Assembly (NCBI RefSeq): GCF_914767665.1
Contig: NC_059504.1
Span: forward strand, 37,851,720 to 37,915,719
Source: Harmonia axyridis
Taxonomy: Eukaryota > Arthropoda > Insecta > Coleoptera > Coccinellidae
Direction of reading: 5' to 3'
DNA length: 64,000 nt
In this document: piece after piece, positions 21,946 to 33,419 of the stretch
Numbering within the stretch: position 1 is the first letter of the stretch
How the letters are laid out: the number at the start of each line of letters is the position of its first letter
The notes under the pieces: model-generated
The model's input: only the letters and a program-made list of their open reading frames with translations
Databases searched by the model: none
What the model was told of the DNA's origin: nothing
Program-made: the position numbers and the translations under genes

Positions 21946-22355
21946 TTCTTATTCATTCAATTATTGATTTTCACTAACTGATCAACATAACCAAATACTC
22001 CAGAGAAATTATTACAAGAACAAAAACTTCATATTTGACGAGTAGTGTCGGGAGTAGGGAGGTGTTTGCTTGAATTCTTGCCATTCTTCAGTAATGAAGA
22101 AGGCACCTAAAGAAGAAGGCTCTAGCGAATACGTGCAAATAGTACCCATCCAGAAATAGCTATCATTTCAATTGCAAATGTCTCACGGAATGAAAGAAAT
22201 AAAACATTTTCTACTGTTTCCTAGTATTTATTCGTATCTTGTGGCAAATAGTTGAGATTGGGTGGATATTATAGATATAGTTGAATTTACGAACAATTTG
22301 TTGTCAAAATTGATGTCAAGATGATGAAAGATCATTGGGATTTATGGTAATGAAT
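21946..22355. other. No recognised feature
   Basis: Spacer before the Tc1 relic. Only short frames and AT-rich sequence were seen. Confidence 0.35.
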
Positions 22356-22359
22356 TATA

Positions 22360-23374
22360 CTGCTCCACAAAAGTTAAGGACCTTCATCGATAATTCTCGC
22401 ACGTTAGGGTGACGTATATCATCCAAAAACAAAAAATTGCAGCATGAAAGAATGGAATAATATTTGCTATGTAAATTTGCCCATTCATGGTAGCATAAAG
22501 CACCAACAATTATGTACGTCCATTCAAACAAATGCCTCTACTAAAAGTAACTGTACCACCTCTAAACTGATGAACTTCCTGAACTGATATGCGATTTCTG
22601 AGCACCAGAGGATGGGTTTATACCCGAACACACTGACTATCTGAGAACCTCCCATATCTCAACTCATATGTGAACAACACAGACCTCCATTGATCGTTCC
22701 AATTCACGTGCTCATTAGCCCATTCCAATCGCAGTCGCATATGATTTTGAGTTAATGGAATCATTCTCAAAAGTAGTCGAAAATGTAGATTAATGCCTTG
22801 AAGTTTCGAAGAGCTGTTTCGATCGAAACCAAAATAACAGTAGCGTTCAAAAACCGCTGTTGCATGATTCGACAAGTATACTCAAACGCTCTCTACATGT
22901 AGACAAAGTCAGAAACCTTGTGCAAGTGGTAGATCTTGGGTGTTCACTTTTTGGTCTTTAGGTCACGTATCCAGTTTCTCGATATCGAGGGATGAGTTGG
23001 GTAACTACTCTTTCAATTACTTGAAACAATTTCGCAACATCTCTTTGATTACGTCCCTCCTCGATCATATTAATAGACATATTGGCTTCATCAGCATAAG
23101 TTTACGTCTAGGCATTATGGCAAAACAAATTTTCAGATTTTGAATTAAAGTTGATTGTAAGAACGTAAAGCAACAACTGATCCAAAAATCTTAGGAATGC
23201 AAATGACAAGAAATGCCTGAAATGAGAAAATTATCAAACGAGGAGCAAAAAAAAACCTTTAAATATAAGAAAGTAAACGTTTTAAATATCATGAATGAAC
23301 ATTCGTTAAACAAGAATCGGCAACTTTTGAAACGGTCACAAAATTTGTGCACTTCCCCAACTTTGGTGGAGCAG
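22360..23374 (-). mobile_element. Tc1-type transposon relic with TIRs and TA duplications
   Basis: The left end CTGCTCCACAAAAGTTAAGG (22360 on) and the right end (reverse complement CTGCTCCACCAAAGTTGGGG, ending at 23374) form inverted repeats, each next to a TA dinucleotide (22358-22359, 23375-23376). The 1.0-kb body encodes, on the minus strand, a broken Tc1 transposase. It has an N-terminal helix-turn-helix region (EEGRNQRDVAKLFQVIERVV, RYRETGYV, PRSTT), then LTQNHMRLRLEWANEHVNW and VLFTYELRYGRFSD (22618-22875). The catalytic Asp of FSDESRF-type blocks is replaced (FTYELRY). A shifted remnant reads FRGGTVTFSRGICLNGRT. The copy is inactive. Confidence 0.85.
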
Positions 23375-23376
23375 TA

Positions 23377-24376
23377 TATACTCTAATACAGATTTATAAT
23401 GAATTCCTATATTTTCCATCAAATATCCCACAAACTTCTTTGGTTACCTTACATAAAACTTCCTTTCAAAGTTTGTTGAATCGAGAATTCTTTATTTTTT
23501 CTATCGCCACCCTGAATAATATCCAGTAACCGCAACCCTTATACAAATCATTTTAACCGGAATGATTTGGAACCCCCGTTCGAAAATATCACCGAAGTTT
23601 TCGTCTCCATTGAAAATCGTAGAGTTATCAAGGGTGCCGTGCAGAAAATATGGAGTTCTCTAATCCCCAATATTAAAAACGTCGAGTGGAGATAGAGGAA
23701 ATGGAGAAAATGATGAAGGATGAATAAATAACAGAATCCAATATAATACTCCGAGTAAATGTAATAAATTTCTCGGCAATTCGTGGTGAGGCTGAATTAA
23801 CGGAATTTGAAGCGATCATAGATAAATTTAAGGCTGGCATAAATGCCCTGCAGTTCGATCCGAGATAAATGGAGTATCATTCTGAAGCCACGGTCTGTGG
23901 CTGAGGATTATTATGGGAGGCAAGCAGAATATGGCAGCAACTATTGTATCTCATCGAGATTGGTGCACAATTCGGTTTATGTGTTCTTTTTCTTTCCGCA
24001 GGATTCATCGGGATCTCATCCACAAAATCGGAACGTTCGGAACAAATGAGTGCAATGAACGCCTTTGTTGGAATTGTCTGTAGATCAACTATGATATCCA
24101 TTTCTGGAACTTGATAAGAATCAAATTTTTCAGTTGTGATTGGTCTATATTTTCAGTTGAAATGAATTATATAAATGCCAAAAAAATTAGTATTGACATT
24201 CCAGTATATTTGATTACTAATTTTATATATTAATATGAGCTACACACATAAAACATGGTACCATTCAATTCTTAATATTTAAATTTAAAGCACCTGCTAT
24301 AAAAAAAACTGTTAGATCTTCACCTCCAATAAAATGAGGTCTGGCTATCGTGGGCGTTTGCTCTAAATACTATATG
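23377..24376. other. No recognised feature
   Basis: A 1-kb stretch with short frames. A plus-strand run near 23780-23870 (GEAELTEFEAIIDKFKAGIN) has a coding-like look but no start, splice signal or family I recognise. Confidence 0.4.
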
Positions 24377-25022
24377 TAGGGATTAACGGGTTGACTTGAT
24401 ATTTATGCAACTTGGCTTGATATCCAAGCTGCTTGACTTGAAATCAACTCAGTTGAAGTTGAGAAGTAGGTTTTCAATGTTAAGTTAAGTATTTATTTAG
24501 CAAGTACTTGACTTTTTATTGAAAAACTATTGACTTGAATGTGAGTTGATTTCAAGAAAAGCTCAAGTTAAGTAACTTGAATATCAAGCCAAGTAGCTTG
24601 AATATCAAGTCAGCCGTGAATCCTTACATATGCTTGAAATCAACTCAAGTTTAAGTCAAGAAGTAGGTTTTCAATGTTAAGTTAAGTATTTATTTATCAA
24701 GTACTTGACTTGTCATTGAAAAACTATTGACTTGAATTTGAGTTGATTTCAAGTCAAGCTCAAGTTAAGTAACTTGAATATCAAGCCAAGTAGCTTGAAT
24801 ATCCAGTCAGCCGTGAATCCTTACATATGCTTGAAATCAACTAAAGTTTAAGTCAAGAAGTAGGTTTTCAATCTCAAGTTAAGTATTTATTTATCAGTAC
24901 TACTTGACTTGACATTGAAAAACTATTATTTGATTTGAACTTTATTTGAAGTCAAGCTCAAGTCAAGTAGTTTGAATATCAAGCCAAGTAGCTTGAATAT
25001 CAAGTCCAGCCGTGAATCCCTA
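24377..25022. mobile_element. Foldback-like MITE with internal 200-bp tandem repeats
   Basis: The left end (TAGGGATTAACGGGTTGACT, from 24377) and the right end (reverse complement TAGGGATTCACGGCTGGACT, ending about 25022) form imperfect inverted repeats of about 75 bases that continue inward with CTTGGCTTGATAT words. The interior is three tandem copies of a roughly 200-base unit (starting near 24430, 24630 and 24828). They are crowded with CTTGA and its complement TCAAG, so the strand can pair with itself in many ways. There is no coding capacity. Identity between units is high. Confidence 0.8.
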
Positions 25023-25094
25023 TCTGTCTCTAACTAGAGACAATGTATTTTTCTAAAGCTGAAAGTTTTCCAGTGCATGTCCCCTACATTGGCA

Positions 25095-25779
25095 TGTAAA
25101 GACGACCAGCGACCATAGAGTCTGGGTTGTCGTTACTTTGGCAACACATAGTGAAGGCTAATAAAATAGTACCTTTTATTTTTTCTTCGGGATAACTCAA
25201 GAAAACTCGTCATCCATTGTCAGATATTTATGACAGTTGCTACCCTTTGCCAAACGGCTCAAAAATTTAATATATTAAAAACGATTAAATTTTTTTTCAC
25301 ATGTGAAAATATTTTTTTATGTTTTATAATATTAAAATAACATTTTTCACTTAATGGGACTTGGCTATGAACGTTAAAATATTTTTTCAATAAATATCTT
25401 ATAATATCGCCATCAACTAAGCAGTCACGTTTGCACTTACAGCGGGCTTTCAATGTGTCTGGCAAGATGTAAAAACCATTAAAACTGTCCGGCTATTGAG
25501 TTAATTTTTTTTCATTGGTCCCCAAGTAACATATCTAAAATTCATCTTTTATATTATAACGAAAGTATAATTTTAATCATAAAAGTTAAGGCTTGTCTGG
25601 CAGGGGGTAGCAACTGTCATAAGTGTCTAGCAATGGATGTTGAGTTTCCTGAAGTTATGACGAAGAGAATATAAAAATTGAGTTTTATACTTCAACGAAT
25701 TTAAGGTACTATTTTATTCACCTTTACTACCTCCCAGAGTATCCTCAACCCAAACACTATAGTCGCTGGTCGTCTTTAC
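25095..25779. mobile_element. Long-TIR non-autonomous element
   Basis: GTAAAGACGACCAGCGACCA at 25095 is mirrored at the right end (TCGCTGGTCGTCTTTAC, 25763-25779). The inverted repeats extend inward for about 160-200 bases: ATAAAATAGTACCTT, a CATCCATTG block and ATGACAGTTGCTACCC appear in both arms. The core is AT-rich and non-coding. The left arm ends near 25255 and the right arm begins near 25595. It is presumably mobilised by a transposase encoded elsewhere. Confidence 0.8.
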
Positions 25780-25813
25780 CTATGTAATGGAAAAAACTGC
25801 CTTGAAAAATATA

Positions 25814-25973
25814 GGGTGTCCCGTTTAAGAAACACCAATATTCTTCTTTATCTCTGAAACAGTAATTAATTGCTATGATCTGTTATAAGTATCATATAAA
25901 CCTTAAAAGTCTCTAAGTCCCATAGTGCTCGAGATGCCCTCAGTGAGCATCGAAATTGGGACACCATTTACAT
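25814..25973 (-). repeat. Short MITE-like repeat, CAGGGTGTCCC family
   Basis: ATAGGGTGTCCCGTTTAAG opens this 160-base block and ATTGGGACACC closes it, giving inverted GGTGTCCC ends. Its minus strand matches both outer parts of the 33.07-kb copy: GCTCACTGAG..GCATCTCGAG near the start and AGTATCATATRAACC near the end. The middle is deleted relative to that copy. Confidence 0.65.
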
Positions 25974-26399
25974 TCCTTGCATTAGATCTATCTATACAAC
26001 GTCAAGGCCTAGTGATGCCAGTACTCAAGGCCGTAACCAGGGGAGGATCAAGGGGGATAATTCCCTGGAGATAGTCTGAACAAAAATTCGAATATCTCGG
26101 TGTTGTGCAAAAATATTGAGAGTGTGAAGAATTCTTATGCCATATTTTTGTGAATTATAAATTTGTGACAAAAGCAGATGAAATGGCTGGACAAATCTTA
26201 ACTAGATCGACTAACACGTGCTTTTGAACCTTTCGAAGCCTCATTTCCAAACAATCACATTCTTTCGAAGATTTTGGAGACACTGCCTGTTTACACATGT
26301 ATCGCTAAGAAGATTTTTTCTTCTCAGAAATACCTCATAAATTAATCAAGAAACTCAAGAAGCCAGGAAAGATTGAACGATTTGGCTTAAATATCAATC

Positions 26400-27060
26400 C
26401 ACCGCAGAATTGAGATCGACATCGAGGAGGTGAGTGATTGAAGAAAGCTAGAGAACTGTATTTACATCACTATGAACAGCCAGGTCACGCTGAGGTTCCT
26501 GGAATCATATAGCTAGAGGTCTCTATTGATATGGGAGTGACGTAATACCATGCAACTGGCCATAGGCAATAAAGAAACTACCATGAATACCGGAGAAATG
26601 TGGTTTTGTAGGAAACGGAAAAACCGACGAACAAAAAGGGCATCAAGGTTGACACCTGTTGGTCAGGAGACCTGAGGATTTGGAAAAGATGAACAGCGGT
26701 CCAAAAATCAGAAAGGGATAATAGAATAACTCTCTGGAGTAACACTTCGGATCTTGTTCAGGCAAAGAAATTTGTGATGCTTTCACCAACCTATACCAGG
26801 AAGCTCTTGAAGTGACCACGAGCTGAGTTTCAGGTAATGGTAGGAATGCTGATGATTGGACACTGCCGGTGTAAAAACATTTTGTACCGCATTGGTAAGC
26901 CGGTAGATGAGATCTGCAGGCTATGTGCAAAGGAGGTAGAAACAGCAGAACACATATCGTGCACATATTGGCTGATTGGCCCAAGAACCACTCACATATG
27001 AAAGTCACAAAGTTATTACCGAAGTTTCTAAAGATGTCGTCGGTTTTGGTAACAGTATAG
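26400..27060 (+). pseudogene. LINE C-terminal relic with RNase H tail and Cys/His motif
   Basis: Plus-strand pieces include NSQVTLR-like RNase H text near 26468, then, in 26820-26985, FQVMVGMLMIGHCRCKNILY, RIGKPVDEICRLCAKE and VETAEHISCTYWLIGPR. This order (MVGxLTGHC, CRLC, ETAEHxxC) is the familiar end of RNase H-bearing insect LINE polyproteins of the I/R1/LOA group. The CxxC and HxxxC residues that form a zinc-binding motif are still visible. Stops upstream show it is broken. The RT part was not found. Confidence 0.7.
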
Positions 27061-27620
27061 ACGACCTCCCTGGGTTCGTATGAATGGGTATGGTTCAGAA
27101 CAAAAGATCAATTTGATCACAGTTTCCGGAAGGCTATCAGAGCCGCAAACGATTCCGATTCAGTGAAACAAATAATAAGATTGAAACTTGAATTTAATAT
27201 CATAATGAGATGTGTGTTTCCGTATTGGTTTTCTAATCATAATATTGATATATGTACATAAATAAATTACTAGCACCCTCTTCTTTCTGTCATCAAAACA
27301 ATAAGATATTTTTCTATTATTCTATCAAACCGAAACCCCTGGCTACAACCTTGCCAGTTCTGTATAATCTCAATCATAATCCGAGAAAAATTCAAGTAAC
27401 GATCACATCGTAGTTTCACTTTCCGCCTCCGTGCGATAGTTGAACAACGGGCAAGGCGCCTTGATAATTTATTCAGATGATTGTCCCGATTCCCGTCCGA
27501 TTCTTGCCTCCATTAACGGATTAACTGGCATATGGGGAGTTGGCGGACGGAGCGTTAAAATGCATCGGGGATTTGGCCTCATTTTCCCCCCTTTTCGGAC
27601 GAAAATAAACTGGAGCGGGA
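27061..27620. other. Unassigned; GC-richer sequence before the tandem array
   Basis: The part 27430-27620 is richer in G and C than most of the window (TTGGCGGACGGAGCG, CATCGGGGATTTGGCC). It continues without a break into the first tandem unit. It may be the single-copy ancestor context of that unit. No frame is recognised. Confidence 0.4.
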
Positions 27621-28289
27621 AATTCCGCCCCGTCATACCGATGTTTTAATCCACGATTAGAGTTCAGATTTTGTGCGCGAGTTTGAGTCATTACCGGGAG
27701 GAGATTGAATGATAATGACAGGGAAGACGGACCCAAAACACATTAAAATTTGGATTATGGTCGTAACATAGAGATAGGCGATTCGGGTCCATTAGAAATG
27801 TTATCATTAACGGTGTTTTTGATGGGAGAATACGTAAGTGGCTTTGTGTATTATTTGTTTTTCGCTACCCTCTCCAGATGTATGTAGCGTAATGGGTGTA
27901 ATGAAATATTTTCGAGTCATGATTCGGATTTGTGTTTTATTTTGTTTTGTGCTATGGAGATTTGGCAAGTACAAGAGAGGAGTTCGACCGTGGTTGAAAT
28001 CCCTAAGGGTCGAGAAGAGATTTAGAGGAGATTCAAATAAGCTTTTAAGTTTCGATGAAAAAATTTCGAGAAGAGCACCAAATTGAAGCCAGTTACTCTC
28101 TACTCATTCGATGAAAGATGGCCAAATGTAAATAACAATCAGCCACTTCGTTGTGAATTTTTTGTTGATTCTTATTGAATGGATCAGTTTGGGTTGAATT
28201 ATTTATTTAGGATATTTTGTGTATTATATCTATATTTTCTGCAGGCTAGTGCAGATTGATGGATCTCAAACGTTAAGTTTTACCTCCTA

Positions 28290-28712
28290 TATCTTTCCTG
28301 TTGCCACATACGGATTGGAGATCATAGAAGTGTAAATAACCTAAGGGTAACATAAAGGGCAACGGAACGCGTCAGAAACAAGGAATTCAGAGGGAGTACC
28401 TAAATCAGGGATATCATAGAGAAAATAGCGGTTAAAAATGAAGACGGGCTAGTAACATACCCAAACAGGATAGATAAATAGCAGATGGGCACCGAGATAA
28501 ACACTGGGAACATTACAATGGAGACCTCGTGAAACCAAGAGAAGTGGAAGTAGACCACAAAGAATATGAGTGGACGATATCCGGGAGATGGCAGATAGAA
28601 ACTGACTGAGTTAGGCAAGATATTAAAATGTGGAAAAGTGTGAAGGAGGCTTTCATGCAATAGTTGATGGTGGATAGCTGAGGAAGAAGTAGAAGAAGTG
28701 CAGATTGAAGTA
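28290..28712 (+). pseudogene. LINE 3'-terminal fragment inside tandem unit 1
   Basis: Plus-strand fragments read LPVATYGLE, RATERVRNKEFRE, MSGRYPGDGR and WWIAEEEVEEVQIE. They match in order the end of RTE-like polyproteins: a TYGxE block, the R-x-x-E-R region, a degraded GRPPxRWxDD block, and a GAA-rich tail. Stops occur throughout. The same fragment is repeated at 29507-29868 and 30673-31093, and its tail alone at 33310-33385. Confidence 0.65.
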
Positions 28713-29506
28713 GTTACGTATTTGTCATTAGCTCAGTCTATTCTTTGGTTATTTTTTTCTTTTCACTTTTTTGTTTAGTGTTTATTTATCACAAACTTTA
28801 GATCTTTCATATATCTATATTGATACGGGAGTATTGATGAGGTTCCGCCCCGTCATACCGATGTTTTAATCCACGATTAGAGTTCGGATTTTGTGCGCGA
28901 GTTTGAGTCATTACCGGGAGGAGATTGAATGATAATGACAGGGAAGACGGACCCAAAACACATTAAAATTTGGATTACGGTCGAAACATAGAGATAGGCG
29001 ATTCGGGTCCATTAGAAATGTTATCATTAACGGTGTTTTTGATGGGAGAATACGTCAGTGGCTTTGTGTATTATTTGTTTTTCGCTACCCCCTCCCAGAT
29101 GTATGTACCGTTATGGGCGTAATGAAATATTTTCGACTCATGACTCGGATTTGTGTTTTATTTTGTTTCGTGCTACGGAGATTCGGCCATTACTAGGGAG
29201 GAGTTTGACCGTGGTTTGAAATCCCTAAGGGTTGAAAAGAGATTTAGAGGAGATTCAAATAAGTTTTTAAGTTTCGATGAAAAAATTTCGAGAAGAGCAC
29301 CAAATTGCAGCCAGTAACTCTCTGCTCATTTGATGAAAGATGGCCGAATGTAAATAACAATCAGCCACTTCGTTTTGAATTTTTTGTTAATTCTTATTGA
29401 ATGGATCAGTTTGGGTTGAATTATTTATTTGGCATATTTCGTGTATTATATCTATATTTTCTGCAGGCTAGTGCAGATTGATAGATCTCAAACGTAAAGT
29501 TTTACC

Positions 29507-29868
29507 TTCTACATCTTTCCTGTTGCCACATACAGATTGGAGATCATAGAAGTGTGAATATCCTAAGGGTAACATAAAGGGTAACGGAACGCGTCAGAAA
29601 CGAGGAATTCAGAGAGAGTACCTAAATCAGAGATATCATGGAGAATGTAGCAGTTAAAAATGAAGACGGGCTAGTAACATACCCAAACAGGATAGATAAA
29701 TAGCAGATGGGCACCGAGATGAACACTGAGAACATTACAATGGAGACCTCGTGAAACCAAGAGAAGTAGACCACAAAGATATTAAAATGTGGAAAAGTGT
29801 GAAGAAAGGCTTTCATGCAATAGTTGATGGTGGATAGCTGAGGAAGAAGTAGAAGAAGTGCAGATTGA
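29507..29868 (+). pseudogene. LINE 3'-terminal fragment inside tandem unit 2
   Basis: Same relic as in unit 1, with a deletion of about 65 bases that removes the degraded GRPPxRW region. Non-coding. Confidence 0.6.
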
Positions 29869-30672
29869 AGTAGTTACGTATTTGTCATTAGCTTAGTCTA
29901 CTCTTTGGTTATTTTTTTCTTTTCACTTTTTTGTTTAGTGTTTATTTATCACAAACTTTATATCTTTCATCTATCTATATTGATACGGGAGTATTGATGA
30001 GGTTCCGCCCCGTCATCCCTATGTTTTAATCCACGATTAGAATTCGGATTTTGTGCGCGAGTTTGAGTCATTACCGGGAGGAGATTGAATGATAATGACA
30101 GGGAAGACGGACCAAAAACACATTAAAATTTGGATTATGGTCGAAACATAGGAGAGATAGGCGATTCGGGTCCATTAGAAATGTTATCATTAACGGTGTT
30201 TCTGATGGGAGAATACGTAAGTGGCTTTGTGTATTATTTGTTTTTCGCTACCCGCTCCAGATGTATGTAGCGTAATGGGCGTCATGAAATATTTTCGACT
30301 CATGACTCTGATTTGTGTTTTATTTTGTTTTGTGCTACGGAAATTCGGCCATTACAAGGGATGAGTTCGACCGTGGTTGAATTCCCTAAGGGTCGAGAAG
30401 AGATTTAAAGGAGATTCAAATAAGCTTTTAAGTTTCGATGAAAAAATTTACTGAAGAGCACCAAATTGCAGCAAGTAACTCTCTGCTCATTTGATGAAAG
30501 ATGGCCAAATGTAAATAACAATCAGCCACTTCGTTTTGAATTTTTTGTTAATTCGTATTGAATGGATCAGTTTGGGTTGAATTATTTACTTAGGATATTT
30601 CGTGTATTATATCTATTCTTCTGCAGGCTAGTCCAGATTGATAGATCTCAAACGTAAAGTTTTACCTCCTAT

Positions 30673-31093
30673 ATCTTTCCTGTTGCCACATACGGATTGG
30701 AGATCATAGAAGTGTAAATAACCTAAGGGTAACATAAAGAGCAACGGAACGCGTCAGAAACAAGGAATTCAGAGAGAGTACCTAAATCAGGGATATCTTG
30801 GAGAAAATAGGGGTCAAAAAATAAAGATGGTCTAATAAGATAGCCAAAGAGGATAGTTAAATAGCAAATGGACACCGAGATGGAGACTGAGAAAATTACA
30901 ATGGAGATCTCGTGAAACCAAGAGAAAGGGAAGGAGACCACAAATAATATGGGTGGACGATATCCGAGAGATGGAAGGTACAAATTGGCTGAGTTAGGCA
31001 AGGTAAACAAATGTGGAAACGTGAGGAGAAAGCTTTTATTCAATAGTGGATGGTGGATAGCTGAGGAAGAAGTAGAAGAGTGCAGATTGGAAT
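30673..31093 (+). pseudogene. LINE 3'-terminal fragment inside tandem unit 3
   Basis: Same relic as in unit 1, more diverged in its middle (AAGGAGACCACAAATAATAT near 30930). The minus-strand frame at 30723-31043 is a chance antisense frame of this fragment. Confidence 0.6.
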
Positions 31094-31943
31094 AGTTACG
31101 TATTTGTCATCAGCTTAGTCTACTTTTGGTTATTTTTTTCTCTTCACTTTTTTATTTAGTGTTTATTTATCACGAACTTTTTCTCTTTCATATATCCATA
31201 TTGCTACGGGAGTATTAATGAGGTTCCGCCCCGTCATACCGATGTTTTAATCCACGATTAGAGTTCGGATTTTGTGCGCGAGTTTGAGTCATTACCGGGA
31301 GGAGATTGAATGATAATGACAGGGAAGACGGACCCAAAACACATTAAAATTTGGATTATGGTCGAAACATAGGAGAGATAGGCGATTCGGGTCCATTAGA
31401 ATTGTTATCATTAACGGTGTTTTTGATGGGAGAATACGTAAGTGGCTTTGTGTATTATTTGTTTTTCGCTACCCTCTCCAGATGTATGTAGCGTAATGGG
31501 CGTAATGAAATATTTTCGAGTCATGACTCGGATTTGTGTTTTATTTTGTTTCGTGCTACGGAGATTCGGCCATTACAAGGGAGGAGTTCGACCGTGGTTT
31601 GAAATCCCTAAGGGTTGGAAAGATATTTCAAGTATTCAAATCAGATTTTAGGAAAGGACCAGGCAGCAACCTAATGGCAGAATTGTTACCGGTTAATTTT
31701 TCTGAATTTTTTGTATGTTGTAGAAAATGGTCCCCTGAACATGAAAGTCTATGGATTCAACTCAATTATATGACTAGTTTTCGAGATACACGTTGTCGAA
31801 GTTGGAAATTGGCATTTTTTTGAGTATCATTTTTCGTAGGAAAACAGAATCAAAAACTTTTATGGGACAAATGTTGCTTATTCATAAGGTAATAACTTTA
31901 GACTTGTTTTCAATAAAAATTTTTGTTAGATACAGGGTGAGTC

Positions 31944-32895
31944 GAACATTATTCAAAATGGAATAATGTCGGTTAGAAACCACCATTAGAGAAAGGATCA
32001 TGCCGAGAGTGGTTTCATCGCTTCAAAAACGCTAGTTTTGACGTCGAAGACCAGCATGACGATAGAAGAGATAAGGTTTTCGAAGATGCAGAATTGGAGG
32101 CATTACTTGATCCAGACTCGAGTCAATCGCAACAAGAATTCGCAGGGTGATTGGGAGTGACGCAACAAGCCATTTCAAACTGCATGAATATAATGGGAAT
32201 GATGAACAAGGAAATTGGGTGACGAACGAGTTGAAGCCGAGAGATGTTGAACGGTGTTTTTTTGCTTATGAACAGCTGCTTGCAAGGCGAAGACGGAAGT
32301 GATTTCTGCATCGCATTGTGCCTGGAGACGAAAAACAGGTTCATAACGATAATCCCAAGTACAGAAAATCATGGGGATATCCTGGCCATGCTTCCGCGTC
32401 GACCGCCAAACCGAATATTCACGGTTCTAAGGTCAAGCTCAGTATTGGTGGGAACAGCTCAGCGTTGTGTAATAATATGAGTTGTTAAACCGACTGAATT
32501 AATCACAGGCGAGCGTTATCAAATTAAATGAATGCGTCTGAGCCGAGCATTGAAAGACAAACGGCAGTAATGCAACGAGAGACATGATAAAGTTGAAATG
32601 AACCCCAGTCGCCTTATACTTCAGACGTTGTTCTCTCGGATTTATCACTTGTTTCGATCAATGGTACACGGCCTGGCTGACCAGCACTTCCGGTCTTATG
32701 GAGAAGTAAAAAATTGGATCGATTCGTGGCTCGCTTCAAAAAATGACCAGTTTTTTCAACGCGGTATTCGTACAGTACACGAAAGATGGGAGAGAGTAGT
32801 GGCCAGCTATACAATACTTTGAATCATAAATGTAGATATAACCAGTTTTTACAATGAAACCTCGAATTTAGAAAAAAAAGTTTTACGCCTATATA
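31944..32895 (+). pseudogene. Mariner (DD34D type) transposase relic, copy 1
   Basis: Plus-strand pieces match a Mos1-like mariner transposase: an ESxCREWFxRFK-like block near 32000, FEDAELEALLDPDSSQSQQE (32078-32137), VPGDEKQVHNDNPKYRKSWG (32320-32370, holding the first catalytic Asp), YPGHASASTAKPNIHGSKV (32380-32430), and SMVHGLADQHFRSYGEVKNW near 32658-32718. Frames change repeatedly. The N-terminus and left TIR are missing. The right end near 32890 is worn (TTTTACGCC in place of a GTTGTACGCC-like end). Confidence 0.8.
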
Positions 32896-33067
32896 ATCTC
32901 AAACAGTATTGGCTCTGCTATTGCGAGTTTTTGAGATACACAAGGAAATAATTTAAGAGGGTTAACCGTTATTACAAAAGTTGTATACAATGAAAATTTC
33001 ATACAGAGTACCGGTAAAAAACACGTTGGCGTTTACTTATGGTTATTTTGTCATTTTACAATGAGAG

Positions 33068-33300
33068 ACATTGTACAGGGTGTCCCAAATTCGAAGCTCA
33101 CTGAGAGCATCTCAAGGACTATAAGACCCAGAGAAAAATTTTCAAAGACCCGAAATCTCATTTCTGCGAAATAATTGGATATCGGAAATTAGATATCACG
33201 ATTCGTTCTCGAGTCACAGGGCGTTTCTTGAAAAATGACTTTCAAATATTTCGCAATATCTGAAAGCCGTTATGAGTATCATATGAACCATAAAAATTAC
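33068..33300 (+). repeat. MITE-like repeat, CAGGGTGTCCC family, longest copy
   Basis: ACAGGGTGTCCCAAATTCGA opens the block. It shares internal words with 21745-21945 and 25814-25973. It contains an ACAGGGCGTTTCTTGAAAA segment and ends with AGTATCATATGAACC. Confidence 0.6.
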
Positions 33301-33419
33301 TGAAAATATCGTTTCAGTAGTGGATTGTGGATATCTGAGGGAGAGGAGAAAGAAGAAGAAGAAGTGCAGATTGGAATAGTAGTTTCGTCTACTTTTTTGT
33401 TTTACTTTTTTGATTCAGT

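Larger units (their letters stand above)
27623..31628. repeat. Tandem array of about 3.3 copies of a 1.2-kb unit
   Basis: The words TTCCGCCCCGTCAT, CCACGATTAGAGTTCGG, TTACCGGGAGGAGATTG and ATAATGACAGGGAAGACGG recur in order from 27623, 28843, 30003 and 31224, giving periods of about 1220, 1160 and 1221 bases. The second unit is shorter because about 65 bases are lost near 29780. The fourth unit stops near 31628, a third of the way through. The copies are highly similar but carry scattered substitutions. Each complete unit holds, in its last 400 bases, the 3' end of a LINE. No frame is conserved over a whole unit. Confidence 0.92.

Noticed and set aside
23780..24100. A coding-like stretch (GEAELTEFEAIIDKFKAGIN)
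   Set aside because: The frame is short, lacks a start or splice evidence and stops soon after; no family is recognised.
24377..25022. A CRISPR-like array
   Set aside because: The units are about 200 bases, contiguous and without spacers; the genome is eukaryotic and no cas genes are present.
28400..31043. Repeated minus-strand frames rich in Phe, Ser and Ile that could pass as a membrane protein family
   Set aside because: They are antisense to LINE 3' fragments carried by the tandem units, are broken differently in each unit, and vary in length.
27623..31628. A duplicated host gene family
   Set aside because: No frame is conserved along a unit, and the only coding traces are LINE-derived.
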